DNA of 64,000 bases from Atopobiaceae bacterium (GCA_902834555.1 CADFJN010000002.1:62001-126000), one strand, 5' to 3'; numbered from the stretch's first letter, positions 8,957 to 18,219 are shown. The notes: generated by a model not told the origin, from the sequence alone. Program-made: numbers and translations.

Positions 8957-10450
8957 ATGGCAGCTGAGAAGTACGTCATCGCACTCGACCAGGGCACAAC
9001 CTCCAGCCGCGCCGTGCTCATCAACCGTGAGGGCCGCATGGTCGACTGCGTGCAGCGCCCCTTCCAGCAGATCTTCCCCAAGCCGGGATGGGTGGAGCAC
9101 AACCCGCAGGACATTCTCTACTCGCAGCTTGGCTCGCTCACGGAGCTTCTCGCCAAGCGCGACCTCACGGCAGAGGACATCGATTCCATAGGCATCGACA
9201 ACCAGCGTGAGACCACCATCGTGTGGGACCCCACTACCGGGCAGCCCGTCTACAACGCCATCGTCTGGCAGTGCCGGCGTACGGCAGATCTCGTGGAGCA
9301 GCTCTGCGGCACGCCTGAGACGCGCCAGATGATCCAAGAGAAGACGGGGCTTCTCCCCGACGCGTACTTCTCGGCCAGCAAGATCCGCTGGATCCTCGAC
9401 AACGTGCCCAGCGCTCGTGAGCGCGCCGAGGCGGGCGAGCTGCTCTTTGGCACCGTTGACACCTGGCTCGTATGGGTGCTCACCGGAGGCCTGGTGCACG
9501 CGACCGACGTCACCAACGCCAGTCGCACGATGCTCTACAACATCCACGACAACTGTTGGGACAAGGAGCTGCTCAACCTCTTTGGGATTCCGCTCTCAAT
9601 GATGCCCGAGGTTAGGCGCTCGAGCGGCTCGTTTGGCGAGACGAGCTACCCCGGCGTGCCCGCAGGCATCCCCATCACCGGCGTTGCCGGCGACCAGCAG
9701 GCTGCGCTTTTTGGCCAGTGCTGCTTCGAGCCGGGGCAGGCAAAGAACACCTATGGCACCGGCTGCTTCATGCTCATGCACACCGGGCACGAGGCGCGTC
9801 TCAGCAAGAGCAACCTGGTCACGACCATCGTTGCCTCCGCACCCGAGGTCGAGGGGACGGAGTATGCGCTCGAGGGGTCTGTCTTTGTGGCGGGCGCCCT
9901 CATTCAGTGGCTCCGTGACCAGCTGGGGATTGTCCAGAATGCCGCTGACACCGAGTGGATGGCAAAGAGCGTCGAGAACACGGGCGGCGTCTACATTGTG
10001 CCGGCGTTCACGGGCCTGGGCGCGCCGTGGTGGAACCCGGACGCTCGCGGAGCCATTCTCGGCATCACGCGCGGGACTACGCGCAATCACATTGCCCGCG
10101 CGGCGCTCGAGGCGCTTGCGTACCAGATCTACGACCTTGCCGACGCCATGGCCAAAGACGCGGGCCACCCGCTTGGCGTGCTCAACGTGGACGGCGGTGC
10201 CAGCGCCAACAGCTTCCTCATGCAGTTCCAGGCAGACATTCTGGGCTGCGAGCTGAGAAGGCCGCAGAACACCGAGACCACCTCGCTGGGAGCTGCGTTT
10301 CTCGCGGGGCTTGCGACTGGCTACTGGAGCGGAATCGACGAGCTTAAGGCCCTGCGCGAGACGGATGACGTGTTCCGCCGCCAGATGGATCCCCAGCGCG
10401 TGGACAAGCTCGTGGCCGGCTGGCACGACGCCGTGCACCGCGTGATGTAG
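8957..10450 (+). CDS. glpK: Glycerol kinase
   Basis: A 497-residue FGGY-family kinase that phosphorylates glycerol to glycerol 3-phosphate with ATP. Near the N-terminus are ALDQGTTSSRAV and the WVEHNP and NQRETT motifs typical of GlpK. The second FGGY signature lies around the GVLNVDGGASANSF block. The length equals the usual bacterial enzyme. The start at 8957 has CAGGAGG seven bases upstream and follows the hydrolase stop by two bases; the upstream-extended open frame is an artefact of overlap with that gene. No glpF or glpD is adjacent. Confidence 0.97.
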   Translation: MAAEKYVIALDQGTTSSRAVLINREGRMVDCVQRPFQQIFPKPGWVEHNPQDILYSQLGSLTELLAKRDLTAEDIDSIGIDNQRETTIVWDPTTGQPVYNAIVWQCRRTADLVEQLCGTPETRQMIQEKTGLLPDAYFSASKIRWILDNVPSARERAEAGELLFGTVDTWLVWVLTGGLVHATDVTNASRTMLYNIHDNCWDKELLNLFGIPLSMMPEVRRSSGSFGETSYPGVPAGIPITGVAGDQQAALFGQCCFEPGQAKNTYGTGCFMLMHTGHEARLSKSNLVTTIVASAPEVEGTEYALEGSVFVAGALIQWLRDQLGIVQNAADTEWMAKSVENTGGVYIVPAFTGLGAPWWNPDARGAILGITRGTTRNHIARAALEALAYQIYDLADAMAKDAGHPLGVLNVDGGASANSFLMQFQADILGCELRRPQNTETTSLGAAFLAGLATGYWSGIDELKALRETDDVFRRQMDPQRVDKLVAGWHDAVHRVM

Positions 10451-10518
10451 GGCACGCGTCGGTCGGACGTAACGTTCTTCTCGTTCCGCCATTTCATCTG
10501 AAAACTCTGGGCAGTACA

Positions 10519-10598
10519 GACCTGCGCGCGTCACACAATCGATAGCGAATGTGTGACGCACGCAGGTCGATACACATTCGGCTGACGAATGTGTATCG
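10519..10598. terminator. Two consecutive long hairpins between glpK and metH
   Basis: The first inverted repeat pairs 10519-10537 with 10550-10568 (19-bp arms, one mismatch). The second pairs CGATACACATTCG (10568-10580) with its perfect complement at 10586-10598. They sit between convergent genes and are the only candidates for termination of both, although T-runs are absent. Confidence 0.6.
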
Positions 10599-10627
10599 GA
10601 GACGCCCCCAACGGTCGTCTCGACGCC

Positions 10628-13156
10628 TTACCCCAGAACCTCCGCGGCGATGCGGGCGGTCTCGGTGGCATCCTTCGCGTAGAAGTCGGCGCCAACCATC
10701 TTCGCGTACTCGGGGTTGAGCACGGCGCCGCCAACCACCACCTTGCACCAGGGCGCCTCCTTGCGGAGAAGCTCGATGGTCTCGGCCATGGCGGGCACGG
10801 TTGCGGTCATGAGGGCAGAAAGCCCGCAAAGAAGTACGTGGTCTTTTTCCACGGCGTCCGCGACAACCTGAGGCGGCACGTCTCGTCCCAGGTCGATCAC
10901 GTTGTAGCCATAGTTCTCGAGAAGCATGCGCACGATGTTCTTTCCGATGTCGTGGATGTCCCCGTGAACGGTGCAGACCACGATAGAGCCCTTCTCGGGC
11001 ACGTTTGCGCCCTGTCCGCTGGCGTCCACGGCGGCCTTGATGGTCTCGAAGCCTGCCTTGGCGGCCTCCGCAGAGGCCATGAGCTGCGGCAGGAAGAAGA
11101 TGCCCTTCTCGAAGCGCTCGCCCACCACGTCAAGCGCGGGGATCAGGACCTCGTTGATGGCATACATGGGATCATGCTCGGCGATGACCTGGGCAACGGC
11201 CTCGGGCATGGGGCCCTTTCGGCCGGCAAGCACAAGCTCGCGGGCGCGGCCGGCGGCGTCCGCAGGCTCGGCAGGTGCCACGGCAGGGGCAGCGGGGGCA
11301 CCGGCCGAGAGCGCAGCGGCCTTCTCGCCGGCTGATGCCGGCGCCGGAGCCCGGTCACTTCTCCCAGCGTAGTTGGCCACAAAGTACTGGGCACTCTCGT
11401 CTTCGCCGGAAAGCACGCGCCAGGAGTCCACCACGTCCATCATGCGCGTAAGGCAGGGATTGATGATGGCAAGGTCAAGACCGGCTGAGAAGGCCGCGGC
11501 AAGGAAGGTGCCGTTCACAAGCGGCCTGAAGGGCAGGCCAAAGCTGATGTTGCTCACGCCCAACACGGTGCGAACGCCAGGCAGCTCCTGCTTGACCAGG
11601 CGTATGGCGTCGAGAATGGCCCGGGGCTGGGTCTGGTCGGTCGAGGCCGCCATGGTAAGGCAGTCGATAACAACGTCGTGGCGCGGAATGCCGAGCTGCT
11701 CGCACTCGCGCACAATCTTCCTCGCAATGGCCAGACGACCCTCCGCCGTGGCGGGGATGCCGTCCTCATCCAGCGTGAGCCCCACTACCGCGCAGCCGTA
11801 GTGCTTCACAATGGGCAGCACGTCTGCCATGGTCTGGGCCTTGCCGTTGGTGGAGTTGATCAGCGCCTTGCCGGGGTAGCTGCGCACCGCAGCCTCGATG
11901 ACCACCGGATCTGCTGCGTCGATCTGCAGAGGCAGCGTGCTCACGCCTTGGAGCTCCGAGACAAGCTGGCACATCACGGCGCGCTCGTTTATCTCGGGGA
12001 GTCCGGCGTTCACGTCGAGGATCTGCGCGCCGGCGCGACCCTGCTCGATGGCCATGTTCATCACGTAGTCGTGATCCCCCGAGCGCAGCGCCTCCTTCAT
12101 CAGGCGCTTGCCCGTGGGATTGATGCGCTCGCCAATGACGCCCACCTGCCCGTAGTCGAGCGAGTAGATCTCCTGGGCGCTCGAGACGGCAAAGCTATCG
12201 CGCACGTAACGCTCTGCAGGAACGCGCCCGGCGAGATGCTCGCGCTCGCGGGCGATGTGCGCAGGCGTCGTGCCGCAGCAGCCGCCAATCACGGTGACGC
12301 CGGCGTCGAGCATGCCGGCCACGGCCTCCGCGTACTCCTCGGGCCCCACGTCGTAGGTGGTCACGCCATCCACCACATGCGGAAGTCCGGCGTTGGCCTG
12401 CGCCATCACGGGGCAGGCCGCCCACGGGAGCATGCGCTCCACCAGCGGCGCCACCGCCGTGGGGCCAAGACCGCAGTTGATGCCGATGGCGTCCGCGCCC
12501 AGAGAGGAGAGCGTGACCGCCGCGGCCTCGGGCGTAGTTCCCAGGAAGGTGCGACCGTCCTCTCCAAAGGTCATGGTCACAAACGCAGGAAGGTCAGAGT
12601 TCTCGCGCACGGCGAGCAGGGCCGCCTTCGCCTCGGCAAGGTCCGCCATGGTCTCAATCACAAAGAGGTCCGCGCCGGCAGTGTCAGCAGCACGCACCTG
12701 CTCGGCAAAGAGGTCGTACGCGTCATCGAAGGGAAGCGGCCCCATGGGCTCGAGAAGCTGACCCGTGGGACCAAGGTCCGCCGCCACGTAGCGGGCACCC
12801 GCCTCGCGCGCGCAGGCCACCGCCGCCGAGAAGACCTCTGCAACGCTTGCCGCGTCGCCAAGCTTGGCAGCGTTGGCGCCAAAGGTGTTGGTGGTCACGA
12901 CCTCCGCGCCCGCGGAGACGTAGGAGGCATGCACCTCGCGGATCTCTGCGGGGTTGGTAAGGCAGAGCAGCTCCGGAAGCTCGCCCGCGGCAAGGCCGCG
13001 CGCCTGCAGCTGCGTACCCATGGCGCCATCGAAGAGCAGGAACTCCTCGCCACGCAGAACGGCGGCAAGGTGCTCGTCTCGCACGCGACGCGAGTGAGGA
13101 ACGAGGCGGTCCTTTGGCCAGCGTTCCTCTCCCGTGTTGGGTCCTTTGGCGCTCAT
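10628..13156 (-). CDS. metH: Cobalamin-dependent methionine synthase lacking the reactivation domain
   Basis: This enzyme transfers a methyl group from 5-methyltetrahydrofolate through cobalamin to homocysteine. Residues about 20-320 are the homocysteine-binding barrel with zinc cysteines in GINCGLGP and GGCCGTTP. Residues about 330-600 are the pterin-binding domain (GERINPTGKRLMKEALRSG). Residues about 640-842 are the cap and B12-binding domain with the axial-histidine motif HGDIHDIGKN. The protein stops there at 842 residues; the C-terminal AdoMet-binding activation domain of the roughly 1,200-residue E. coli enzyme is missing and is supplied by the separate gene immediately upstream. An alanine/proline-rich linker precedes the cap domain. 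AGGAG supports the start. Confidence 0.95.
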   Translation of the reverse strand: MSAKGPNTGEERWPKDRLVPHSRRVRDEHLAAVLRGEEFLLFDGAMGTQLQARGLAAGELPELLCLTNPAEIREVHASYVSAGAEVVTTNTFGANAAKLGDAASVAEVFSAAVACAREAGARYVAADLGPTGQLLEPMGPLPFDDAYDLFAEQVRAADTAGADLFVIETMADLAEAKAALLAVRENSDLPAFVTMTFGEDGRTFLGTTPEAAAVTLSSLGADAIGINCGLGPTAVAPLVERMLPWAACPVMAQANAGLPHVVDGVTTYDVGPEEYAEAVAGMLDAGVTVIGGCCGTTPAHIAREREHLAGRVPAERYVRDSFAVSSAQEIYSLDYGQVGVIGERINPTGKRLMKEALRSGDHDYVMNMAIEQGRAGAQILDVNAGLPEINERAVMCQLVSELQGVSTLPLQIDAADPVVIEAAVRSYPGKALINSTNGKAQTMADVLPIVKHYGCAVVGLTLDEDGIPATAEGRLAIARKIVRECEQLGIPRHDVVIDCLTMAASTDQTQPRAILDAIRLVKQELPGVRTVLGVSNISFGLPFRPLVNGTFLAAAFSAGLDLAIINPCLTRMMDVVDSWRVLSGEDESAQYFVANYAGRSDRAPAPASAGEKAAALSAGAPAAPAVAPAEPADAAGRARELVLAGRKGPMPEAVAQVIAEHDPMYAINEVLIPALDVVGERFEKGIFFLPQLMASAEAAKAGFETIKAAVDASGQGANVPEKGSIVVCTVHGDIHDIGKNIVRMLLENYGYNVIDLGRDVPPQVVADAVEKDHVLLCGLSALMTATVPAMAETIELLRKEAPWCKVVVGGAVLNPEYAKMVGADFYAKDATETARIAAEVLG

Positions 13157-13174
13157 GGGCAGCTCCTCTCGCCG

Positions 13175-13882
13175 CTATCCGCGGCAGGTGTGGCCAGTAG
13201 GCCGAATGGTGCAGAAGTCAAAGCAGGGGCATCCCGCGCAGCTTGCGTGTGTGGATGGCTGGATGGTCTCAAAGAGGCCCACCACGGCGGTCACGCTCTT
13301 GGTTGGGACCATGAGCAGGGTGTCGGTAAGGGTGATGCCCAGCTGGCGCTGTGCGTCGAGGGCCTGCAGGAGAACGGGCTGCGTCGCCATGGGCATATCG
13401 CCGTAGCCCGGGCTAAAACGGAAGTTGGCAAAGAGGCCACGCTCATGGCCTGCCGCAACAATGGACGCCTCGCAGGCGTCGGCCGTGCGCTCGACAAGCG
13501 TCGTGGCGGCGGCGTCAAAGACCACCTGCGCCACGCGGTCGGTGAGCGAGAGGCGCCGCAGCTCGCGCTCGACCCCCATGCCCACGGTTACTGCCATTAC
13601 CCCAACCGCAACGGCGCCGTCCATATGCTTCTGCATGGAGGTGCCGAGAAGCTCCAGCGACGTGCCCGCAAGCCGCACGAACGGTGTGCCGTCCTCCTTG
13701 GTGCCGGTGCCCTCCACATCGAAGATGCGCCAGACACCGCGCGGCACGCCAACGGAGAGGCAGCGCTTCATGCAGCCGTCGATGCGCCCCTCAAGCTCGG
13801 GAGTCATGCTCTGGCCGGCGTAGCCCATGTAGCGCAGGACCTCGGAGCGGTCGATGGAGCCTATGTCATACGACTCGACCAT
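13175..13882 (-). CDS. Stand-alone methionine synthase reactivation (AdoMet-binding) protein
   Basis: A 235-residue protein matching the activation domain normally fused to the C-terminus of MetH, which binds S-adenosylmethionine and remethylates oxidised cob(II)alamin with electrons from a flavodoxin or ferredoxin. The AdoMet-site motif is visible as FRFSPGYGDMPM. The C-terminus has closely spaced cysteines (CAGCPCFDFC), more than the E. coli domain carries, so a metal site is possible. Translation likely starts at ATG 13882, four bases after the metF stop; the open frame extends to 13936 inside metF. It is 18 bp upstream of metH in the same operon. Confidence 0.85.
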   Translation of the reverse strand: MVESYDIGSIDRSEVLRYMGYAGQSMTPELEGRIDGCMKRCLSVGVPRGVWRIFDVEGTGTKEDGTPFVRLAGTSLELLGTSMQKHMDGAVAVGVMAVTVGMGVERELRRLSLTDRVAQVVFDAAATTLVERTADACEASIVAAGHERGLFANFRFSPGYGDMPMATQPVLLQALDAQRQLGITLTDTLLMVPTKSVTAVVGLFETIQPSTHASCAGCPCFDFCTIRPTGHTCRG

Positions 13883-13886
13883 TGGG

Positions 13887-14753
13887 CTACCCCAGGTAGC
13901 CCATGCCCGCAAGGACATCGTGGGTGGCGCAGGCAATCTCCGGGTGGTTCATGCTGTAGATGTGGATGCCGTCAACGCCGTTTCTGGCGAGGTCGCAGAT
14001 CTGCTCGCAGGCGTACTCGATGCCCGCGCGGGCCTGGGCGGCGTGGTCATCGCCCGCACGCACGAGGCGCTTCACGACCTTGGCAGGGATTGACGCTCCG
14101 CAGTTGAACGCCATGCGCTGGATCTGCTTGACGCTCGTGAAGGGCATGATGCCGGCAACAACGGGGAGCTTGATGCGGTAACGCAGGCACTGCTCGCGGA
14201 AGCGATAGAAGTCGTTGTTGTCGAAGAAGAGCTGGGAGACCAGAAAATCTGCCCCCGCCTCCTGCTTGATGCGCAGGGCACGCATGGACTCATCGAGCGA
14301 GGCGGACTCCACGTGGCCCTCGGGGTAGCACGCAGCGCCAATGCACAGCGAGGGCGCCGCCTCTCGAAGGTGCGCAATGAGGTCGGAGGCATGCGCAAAG
14401 TCGACCACGTCCACGCCTGGCCTGCGGTCGCCACGAAGCGCAAGCACGTTCTGGATGCCTGCCGTGCGCAGGCTGTCCACGTAGGCGTCAACATCAGCAG
14501 CGGTTGACCCCATGCAGGTGAGGTGAGCCAGCGCGGTCACCCCAAGCTCGCCCTCGATCCTGGCGGCAATGGGGATGGTGTTCGCCGAGTTGCCCGAGCC
14601 GCCGGCAGAGTACGTCACCGAAATCCAGTCCGGCTTGTTCTCGGCAATCTGAGAGGCAACGCGGTATGCCTCCTCGAGCGGCATCTCTCCCTTGGGCGGG
14701 AAGATCTCAAACGAGAGCGTCTGCCCCGCCGCAAGCTTGTCGGTAATCCTCAT
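13887..14753 (-). CDS. metF: 5,10-Methylenetetrahydrofolate reductase
   Basis: A 288-residue flavoenzyme with a TIM barrel that makes 5-methyltetrahydrofolate, the methyl donor for the adjacent methionine synthase. Family motifs visible are FEIFPPKGE at residues about 15-23, SVTYSAGG, and the FAD-binding NVLALRGD. The length matches bacterial MetF. It is the first gene of a three-gene minus-strand operon (metF, reactivation protein, metH) with gaps of only 4 and 18 bp, so folate reduction, methyl transfer and B12 repair are made together. ATG 14753 follows GGGGAG. Confidence 0.95.
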   Translation of the reverse strand: MRITDKLAAGQTLSFEIFPPKGEMPLEEAYRVASQIAENKPDWISVTYSAGGSGNSANTIPIAARIEGELGVTALAHLTCMGSTAADVDAYVDSLRTAGIQNVLALRGDRRPGVDVVDFAHASDLIAHLREAAPSLCIGAACYPEGHVESASLDESMRALRIKQEAGADFLVSQLFFDNNDFYRFREQCLRYRIKLPVVAGIMPFTSVKQIQRMAFNCGASIPAKVVKRLVRAGDDHAAQARAGIEYACEQICDLARNGVDGIHIYSMNHPEIACATHDVLAGMGYLG

Positions 14754-14799
14754 GACTCCCCAATCGCACAGAAATGACCCCGAACTAGTAACAACACAT

Positions 14800-14848
14800 G
14801 GTAGCCCGGGTAAGACGCAAGCTCCCGCCGGTTTACGAGATGGCTACC
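14800..14848 (-). promoter_or_regulatory. Possible leader hairpin upstream of metF
   Basis: GGTAGCC at 14842-14848 (minus sense) pairs with GGCTACC at 14800-14806, enclosing a further GTAA/TTAC pairing. It overlaps the end of the preceding gene and could be its terminator or part of a metF leader. It does not match a SAM, SAH or cobalamin riboswitch that I can recognise. Confidence 0.25.
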
Positions 14849-15728
14849 GAGAAGAGCGCTTGTCACTGGCACTCGCCGCGTCTTCGCCGCACATGAACGA
14901 GGGCATCTCGCCTGCCGCGGTCGAGCGGGCAATGTCAAATATGGCATCTGCCACCGCATCCTGGTCTGCCCGACCGATGTGCCAGCGAGCTGCCCCGGCG
15001 GCAACCGGGGTGGCATTGGCAACTGCCACGGAGTTCTTGAAGCGCGTGAGGAGGGGAAGGTCATTCTCGGCATCGCCAAAACAGCAGACCTCGTCGTTGG
15101 AAAGGCCAAGGTTATGTGTCAGCCACTCCCCCGCCACGCCCTTGTCCCAGCCCGCGGGCAAGATGTCGATGTGCGGACGCTCCTGCATGGGAAACACGAA
15201 GTCGAACTCGGGACAGGACTCCTTGAGGACGGCGCACACTTCTCGGCCGCGCACGAAGTCGCCAACCACACGCACGTTCGCCTTTACCACGGGGCGATCT
15301 GGCACCTCGTCGACGGTGCCTGCCACCGCAAAGAAGTACGGCACACGGTACTTCTCGAGATAGTCTGCGGAAGCCCTCACGGCATACTGCTCGCCCGTGT
15401 CCACATAGTCCAGGACGAGCCAGGCATCATCCATCCCGTCCAGCGACCTCGCGCAGCGGCGGAGCGCACCAAGGTCGAGCGGCACCTCGTGGACGAGCTT
15501 GCCGTCCTGGTAGATGAGCTGGCCATTGTCTGCCAGCACCGTTGTAAGGCAGGCCGTGTCGTTCTCGAACATCCAGGGAAGCGCCGAGGGGGCTCGTCCG
15601 GTGGCGGGGGCAAAGTGCACGCCAGCCGCCTGAGCCGCATGAATGGCCTCACGAGCATAGGGAGTGACGACGTGCTCGCCTGCCCATGCCAGGGTGTTGT
15701 CCAAATCTGAAAGGATGAGCTTAATCAC
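14844..15728 (-). CDS. HAD superfamily IIB (Cof-type) phosphatase
   Basis: A 294-residue cytosolic hydrolase of the Cof subfamily, which dephosphorylates sugar phosphates or cofactors. Motif I is LILSDLDNTLAW near the N-terminus, motif II lies in FAPATGRAPS, and motif IV is CFGDAENDLPLL, followed by the typical VAVANA. The large alpha/beta cap occupies the middle. GTG 15728 is preferred because GGGGGAC precedes it by five bases; the upstream TTG at 15740 overlaps that site. Gene neighbours do not indicate a substrate. Confidence 0.88.
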   Translation of the reverse strand: MIKLILSDLDNTLAWAGEHVVTPYAREAIHAAQAAGVHFAPATGRAPSALPWMFENDTACLTTVLADNGQLIYQDGKLVHEVPLDLGALRRCARSLDGMDDAWLVLDYVDTGEQYAVRASADYLEKYRVPYFFAVAGTVDEVPDRPVVKANVRVVGDFVRGREVCAVLKESCPEFDFVFPMQERPHIDILPAGWDKGVAGEWLTHNLGLSNDEVCCFGDAENDLPLLTRFKNSVAVANATPVAAGAARWHIGRADQDAVADAIFDIARSTAAGEMPSFMCGEDAASASDKRSSR

Positions 15729-16038
15729 GAAGTCCCCCAAACGGCCGTAGTCGACCTGAAGACAGGCCTTGCCCCACGAGTGTAACGCGATGCATGCGCA
15801 CCGGCATTGCGGCCGTCAAGCGCCCTGACGTAGGGGGAGACGACCGGGGCGCGAGGCCGCGCACTCGAAGGGCAAGACCATTCGACAGGGGTGCGACACG
15901 GGGCCGCAGGTCCCAGCCGAACCGCCGGCGGGTGTTGGGGGACCGCCAGTGGCCCCCCTATCGTACGACTACCAAAGCCCTCCCAACATCAAAAAACTTT
16001 TTATGAAACAAATTGGAATGAGCACAAGGTGCGAACGG
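15729..16038. other. Intergenic, no feature recognised
   Basis: About 310 bp between the 5' end of the Cof phosphatase gene and the 3' end of the prepilin peptidase gene. A GGGGGACCGCCAGTGGCCCCCC imperfect palindrome is broken across 15936-15957; the last 60 bp are AT-rich (poly-A and poly-T near 15990) and may terminate the peptidase gene. Nothing else was supported. Confidence 0.4.
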
Positions 16039-16734
16039 TCAAAATGCTCGGTAGGCGGTCAATATGACAACCGACGCAAACACCTGGGGGGCAAGGGGAA
16101 ACACTCTTGGGAAGGACTTCCCCTCTCCCCGCGCGCACCCAAATGCCCACGCGCCCAAACAGCATGCCAATGCCAGCACGCACGAGAGGGCAACGCATAC
16201 CATCCCCCCAACTGCCCCAAGATAGAAACCGCATGCAGACAGCAGTTTTGCATCTCCCCCGCCAAAGCCATGCTGCAGACTTCCCCGCGCTCGCATCCAG
16301 GGCAGCTGAACGCCAAGAAGGACGAGAAGCACAAGCGCTCCGCCCGCAACCGATGCCCAGGCCTCCTCAAGGACGTCGCCGCATCCCAAGCCATGCGCAC
16401 TCCCCCAAACCGCTTCCAGGCAGAGATACGCGCCCCGGATAACAAGGATCCCCACAACAACGCGATTGGGAATGACGCGCCGAGCAAGGTCGGTCACGCT
16501 GCAGGCGAGAAGTGCGGCCGCAAGCATCGCCAGCTCTACCGCCTCCAGCCAACTCGTCGCAACAGCACCCACGCAAGCCCCCGCAAGCGCACCACTCAGA
16601 CATATGAGGGCCTTTGCAGGAGCCTGCAACCCCACCTCTCGCCTTGCCACGGCATATCCCACACCGCCCACGAGGCCGGCGAATAGAATGCATGCCGCCA
16701 AGAGACGGGCAACCGCTGCATGCGCAAAATCCAT
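16039..16734 (-). CDS. Prepilin peptidase, A24 family (orphan)
   Basis: A 231-residue polytopic membrane aspartyl protease related to TadV/CpaA and the catalytic part of PilD. Both catalytic aspartate motifs are visible: CSVTDLARRVIPN (TD...IPN) at about residues 82-94 and FGGGDAKLL (GxGD) near residue 160. It has about six membrane segments and lacks the N-terminal zinc-methyltransferase domain of PilD. ATG 16734 has GGGAGG five bases upstream. No pilin, ATPase or secretin gene is near, so it presumably serves a tad or competence pilus encoded elsewhere. Confidence 0.85.
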   Translation of the reverse strand: MDFAHAAVARLLAACILFAGLVGGVGYAVARREVGLQAPAKALICLSGALAGACVGAVATSWLEAVELAMLAAALLACSVTDLARRVIPNRVVVGILVIRGAYLCLEAVWGSAHGLGCGDVLEEAWASVAGGALVLLVLLGVQLPWMRARGSLQHGFGGGDAKLLSACGFYLGAVGGMVCVALSCVLALACCLGAWAFGCARGEGKSFPRVFPLAPQVFASVVILTAYRAF

Positions 16735-17046
16735 GGCATCCTCCCATCAACGCAGCACCATGGTGGGATGGTATACGAACACATGTACGTGAGTTGGGCA
16801 TAGAGTTGTGCCCAAACCATCACGGAACCCGGTTTTCCTGCCCACTTTCCCTGCCTGAGCTGCAGGGATGACAGCAGGTGACATTGGCCGTCAGAAATGT
16901 GACAGATTCGCAAGCGGCAGAATCATGACACTTGGGAGACGTCCCTCTCCTGTGCGCCAAAAGGTCTAGACTCATGCCCACTTGCCCAAATCACGGCTAT
17001 GAGTCCGCGGGGCGTTGGCACTACTCACGGGGAGGAGATGGCAACG
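16735..17046. other. Divergent intergenic region
   Basis: About 312 bp between the divergently transcribed prepilin peptidase and CDF genes. It contains a CCCTGC/GCAGGG inverted repeat around 16850-16868 and two direct TGTGACA-like boxes near 16880-16910 that could be regulator sites. No small gene with a ribosome site was seen. Confidence 0.35.
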
Positions 17047-18219
17047 ATGACAGATTGGCTTGTACGGAGGTTCCTGACAGGGGTAAGCACGACGGACCCT
17101 GCCGGCAGGACGCGCTACGGACAGTTTGCGGGCATGGTCTGCATCGTATGCAACGTGGTGCTCTGCATCGCAAAGGGAATGGTGGGCTTCATCGCGGGAT
17201 CGGTCTCGATCATCGCCGACGCCGTGAACAACCTATCTGATGCGTCGAGCAACATCGTCGCCCTTCTCGGCTTCAAGCTAGCAAGCAAGCCTGCTGACGA
17301 CGAGCACCCCTATGGACACGGGCGCTTTGAGTACCTGGCGTCGCTGACCGTTGCCGCGCTGGTTCTTGCCGTGGGCATCAACCTGGTCATTACGTCGGTC
17401 CAGAAGATCATCTCGCCGGAGCCAACGGACTTTGGGCCTGCGGTTATCGTGGTTCTCGTGCTCTCGATGGCCGTCAAGTCGTGGATGGCGCTCTTCAACG
17501 GCTCGATGGGCAAGCGCATCTCGTCCGAGACGCTCGAGGCCACGGCCATCGACTCGCGAAACGACGTCATTACCTCTGGCGCTGTTCTCGCCGCCGCCAT
17601 CGTCTCGTACTTCACGGGCTTTGACCTCGACGGCATTGCAGGCACCGTGGTGGGGGCATTCATCTGCTGGAGCGGCTTCTCACTTGTGCGCGACGCCATC
17701 GACCCGCTCCTTGGCCGCACGCCAGACCCCGCGCTCATCAAGCACATCCACGACAAGATCATGAGCTACCCCGGGGTGCTTGGAACGCACGACCTCATGG
17801 TGCACGACTACGGTCCCGGCCGGCAGTTTGCAAGCGCGCACGTGGAGATGGCGGGCGAGGGCGACGTCTTTGCCTCCCATGACCTCCTTGACAACATCGA
17901 GCAGGATTTCCTCAAGGAGGGGATGGTCATGACCCTCCACTACGACCCCATCGTGACGGATGACCCGCGCGTATCCGACATGCGCCACTGGATTTCGATC
18001 CATATCAAGGAGATAGACCCGCGCCTCACAATCCACGACCTGCGCACTGTGCCCGGCCCCACCCACACCAACGTCATCTTTGACTGCGTGCGCCCGCACG
18101 ACCTGGCGATGACCAACGATGAGCTCCGGGCCGCTATATCAAAGATCGTCACATCCAAGTACCCGAAGGCAATTTGCAAGATCACCGTCGACAACAGCTA
18201 CGTATCGTCCCAGCAGTAA
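17047..18219 (+). CDS. Cation diffusion facilitator family transporter
   Basis: A 390-residue CDF protein exporting divalent metals such as zinc, manganese or iron in exchange for protons. The first metal-binding motif is SIIADAVNNLSDASSN in helix II; the DEHPYGHGRFEY loop and a second aspartate in the SRNDVI segment follow. The C-terminal cytoplasmic domain is longer than in FieF, extending about 190 residues with two ferredoxin-like repeats. ATG 17047 is chosen since GGAGGAG ends eight bases before it; ATG 17038 abuts that site. The pth2 gene follows eight bases downstream. Confidence 0.9.
   Translation: MTDWLVRRFLTGVSTTDPAGRTRYGQFAGMVCIVCNVVLCIAKGMVGFIAGSVSIIADAVNNLSDASSNIVALLGFKLASKPADDEHPYGHGRFEYLASLTVAALVLAVGINLVITSVQKIISPEPTDFGPAVIVVLVLSMAVKSWMALFNGSMGKRISSETLEATAIDSRNDVITSGAVLAAAIVSYFTGFDLDGIAGTVVGAFICWSGFSLVRDAIDPLLGRTPDPALIKHIHDKIMSYPGVLGTHDLMVHDYGPGRQFASAHVEMAGEGDVFASHDLLDNIEQDFLKEGMVMTLHYDPIVTDDPRVSDMRHWISIHIKEIDPRLTIHDLRTVPGPTHTNVIFDCVRPHDLAMTNDELRAAISKIVTSKYPKAICKITVDNSYVSSQQ

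Noticed and set aside
11678..14107. 809-codon plus-strand open frame opposite metH
   Set aside because: It lies antisense to the metH and reactivation genes, has no family motif, is rich in His, Arg and Gly, and reflects the high G+C at third positions.
14754..14843. SAM or cobalamin riboswitch upstream of metF
   Set aside because: The gap to the previous gene is only 90 bp and does not contain the conserved cores of those classes.
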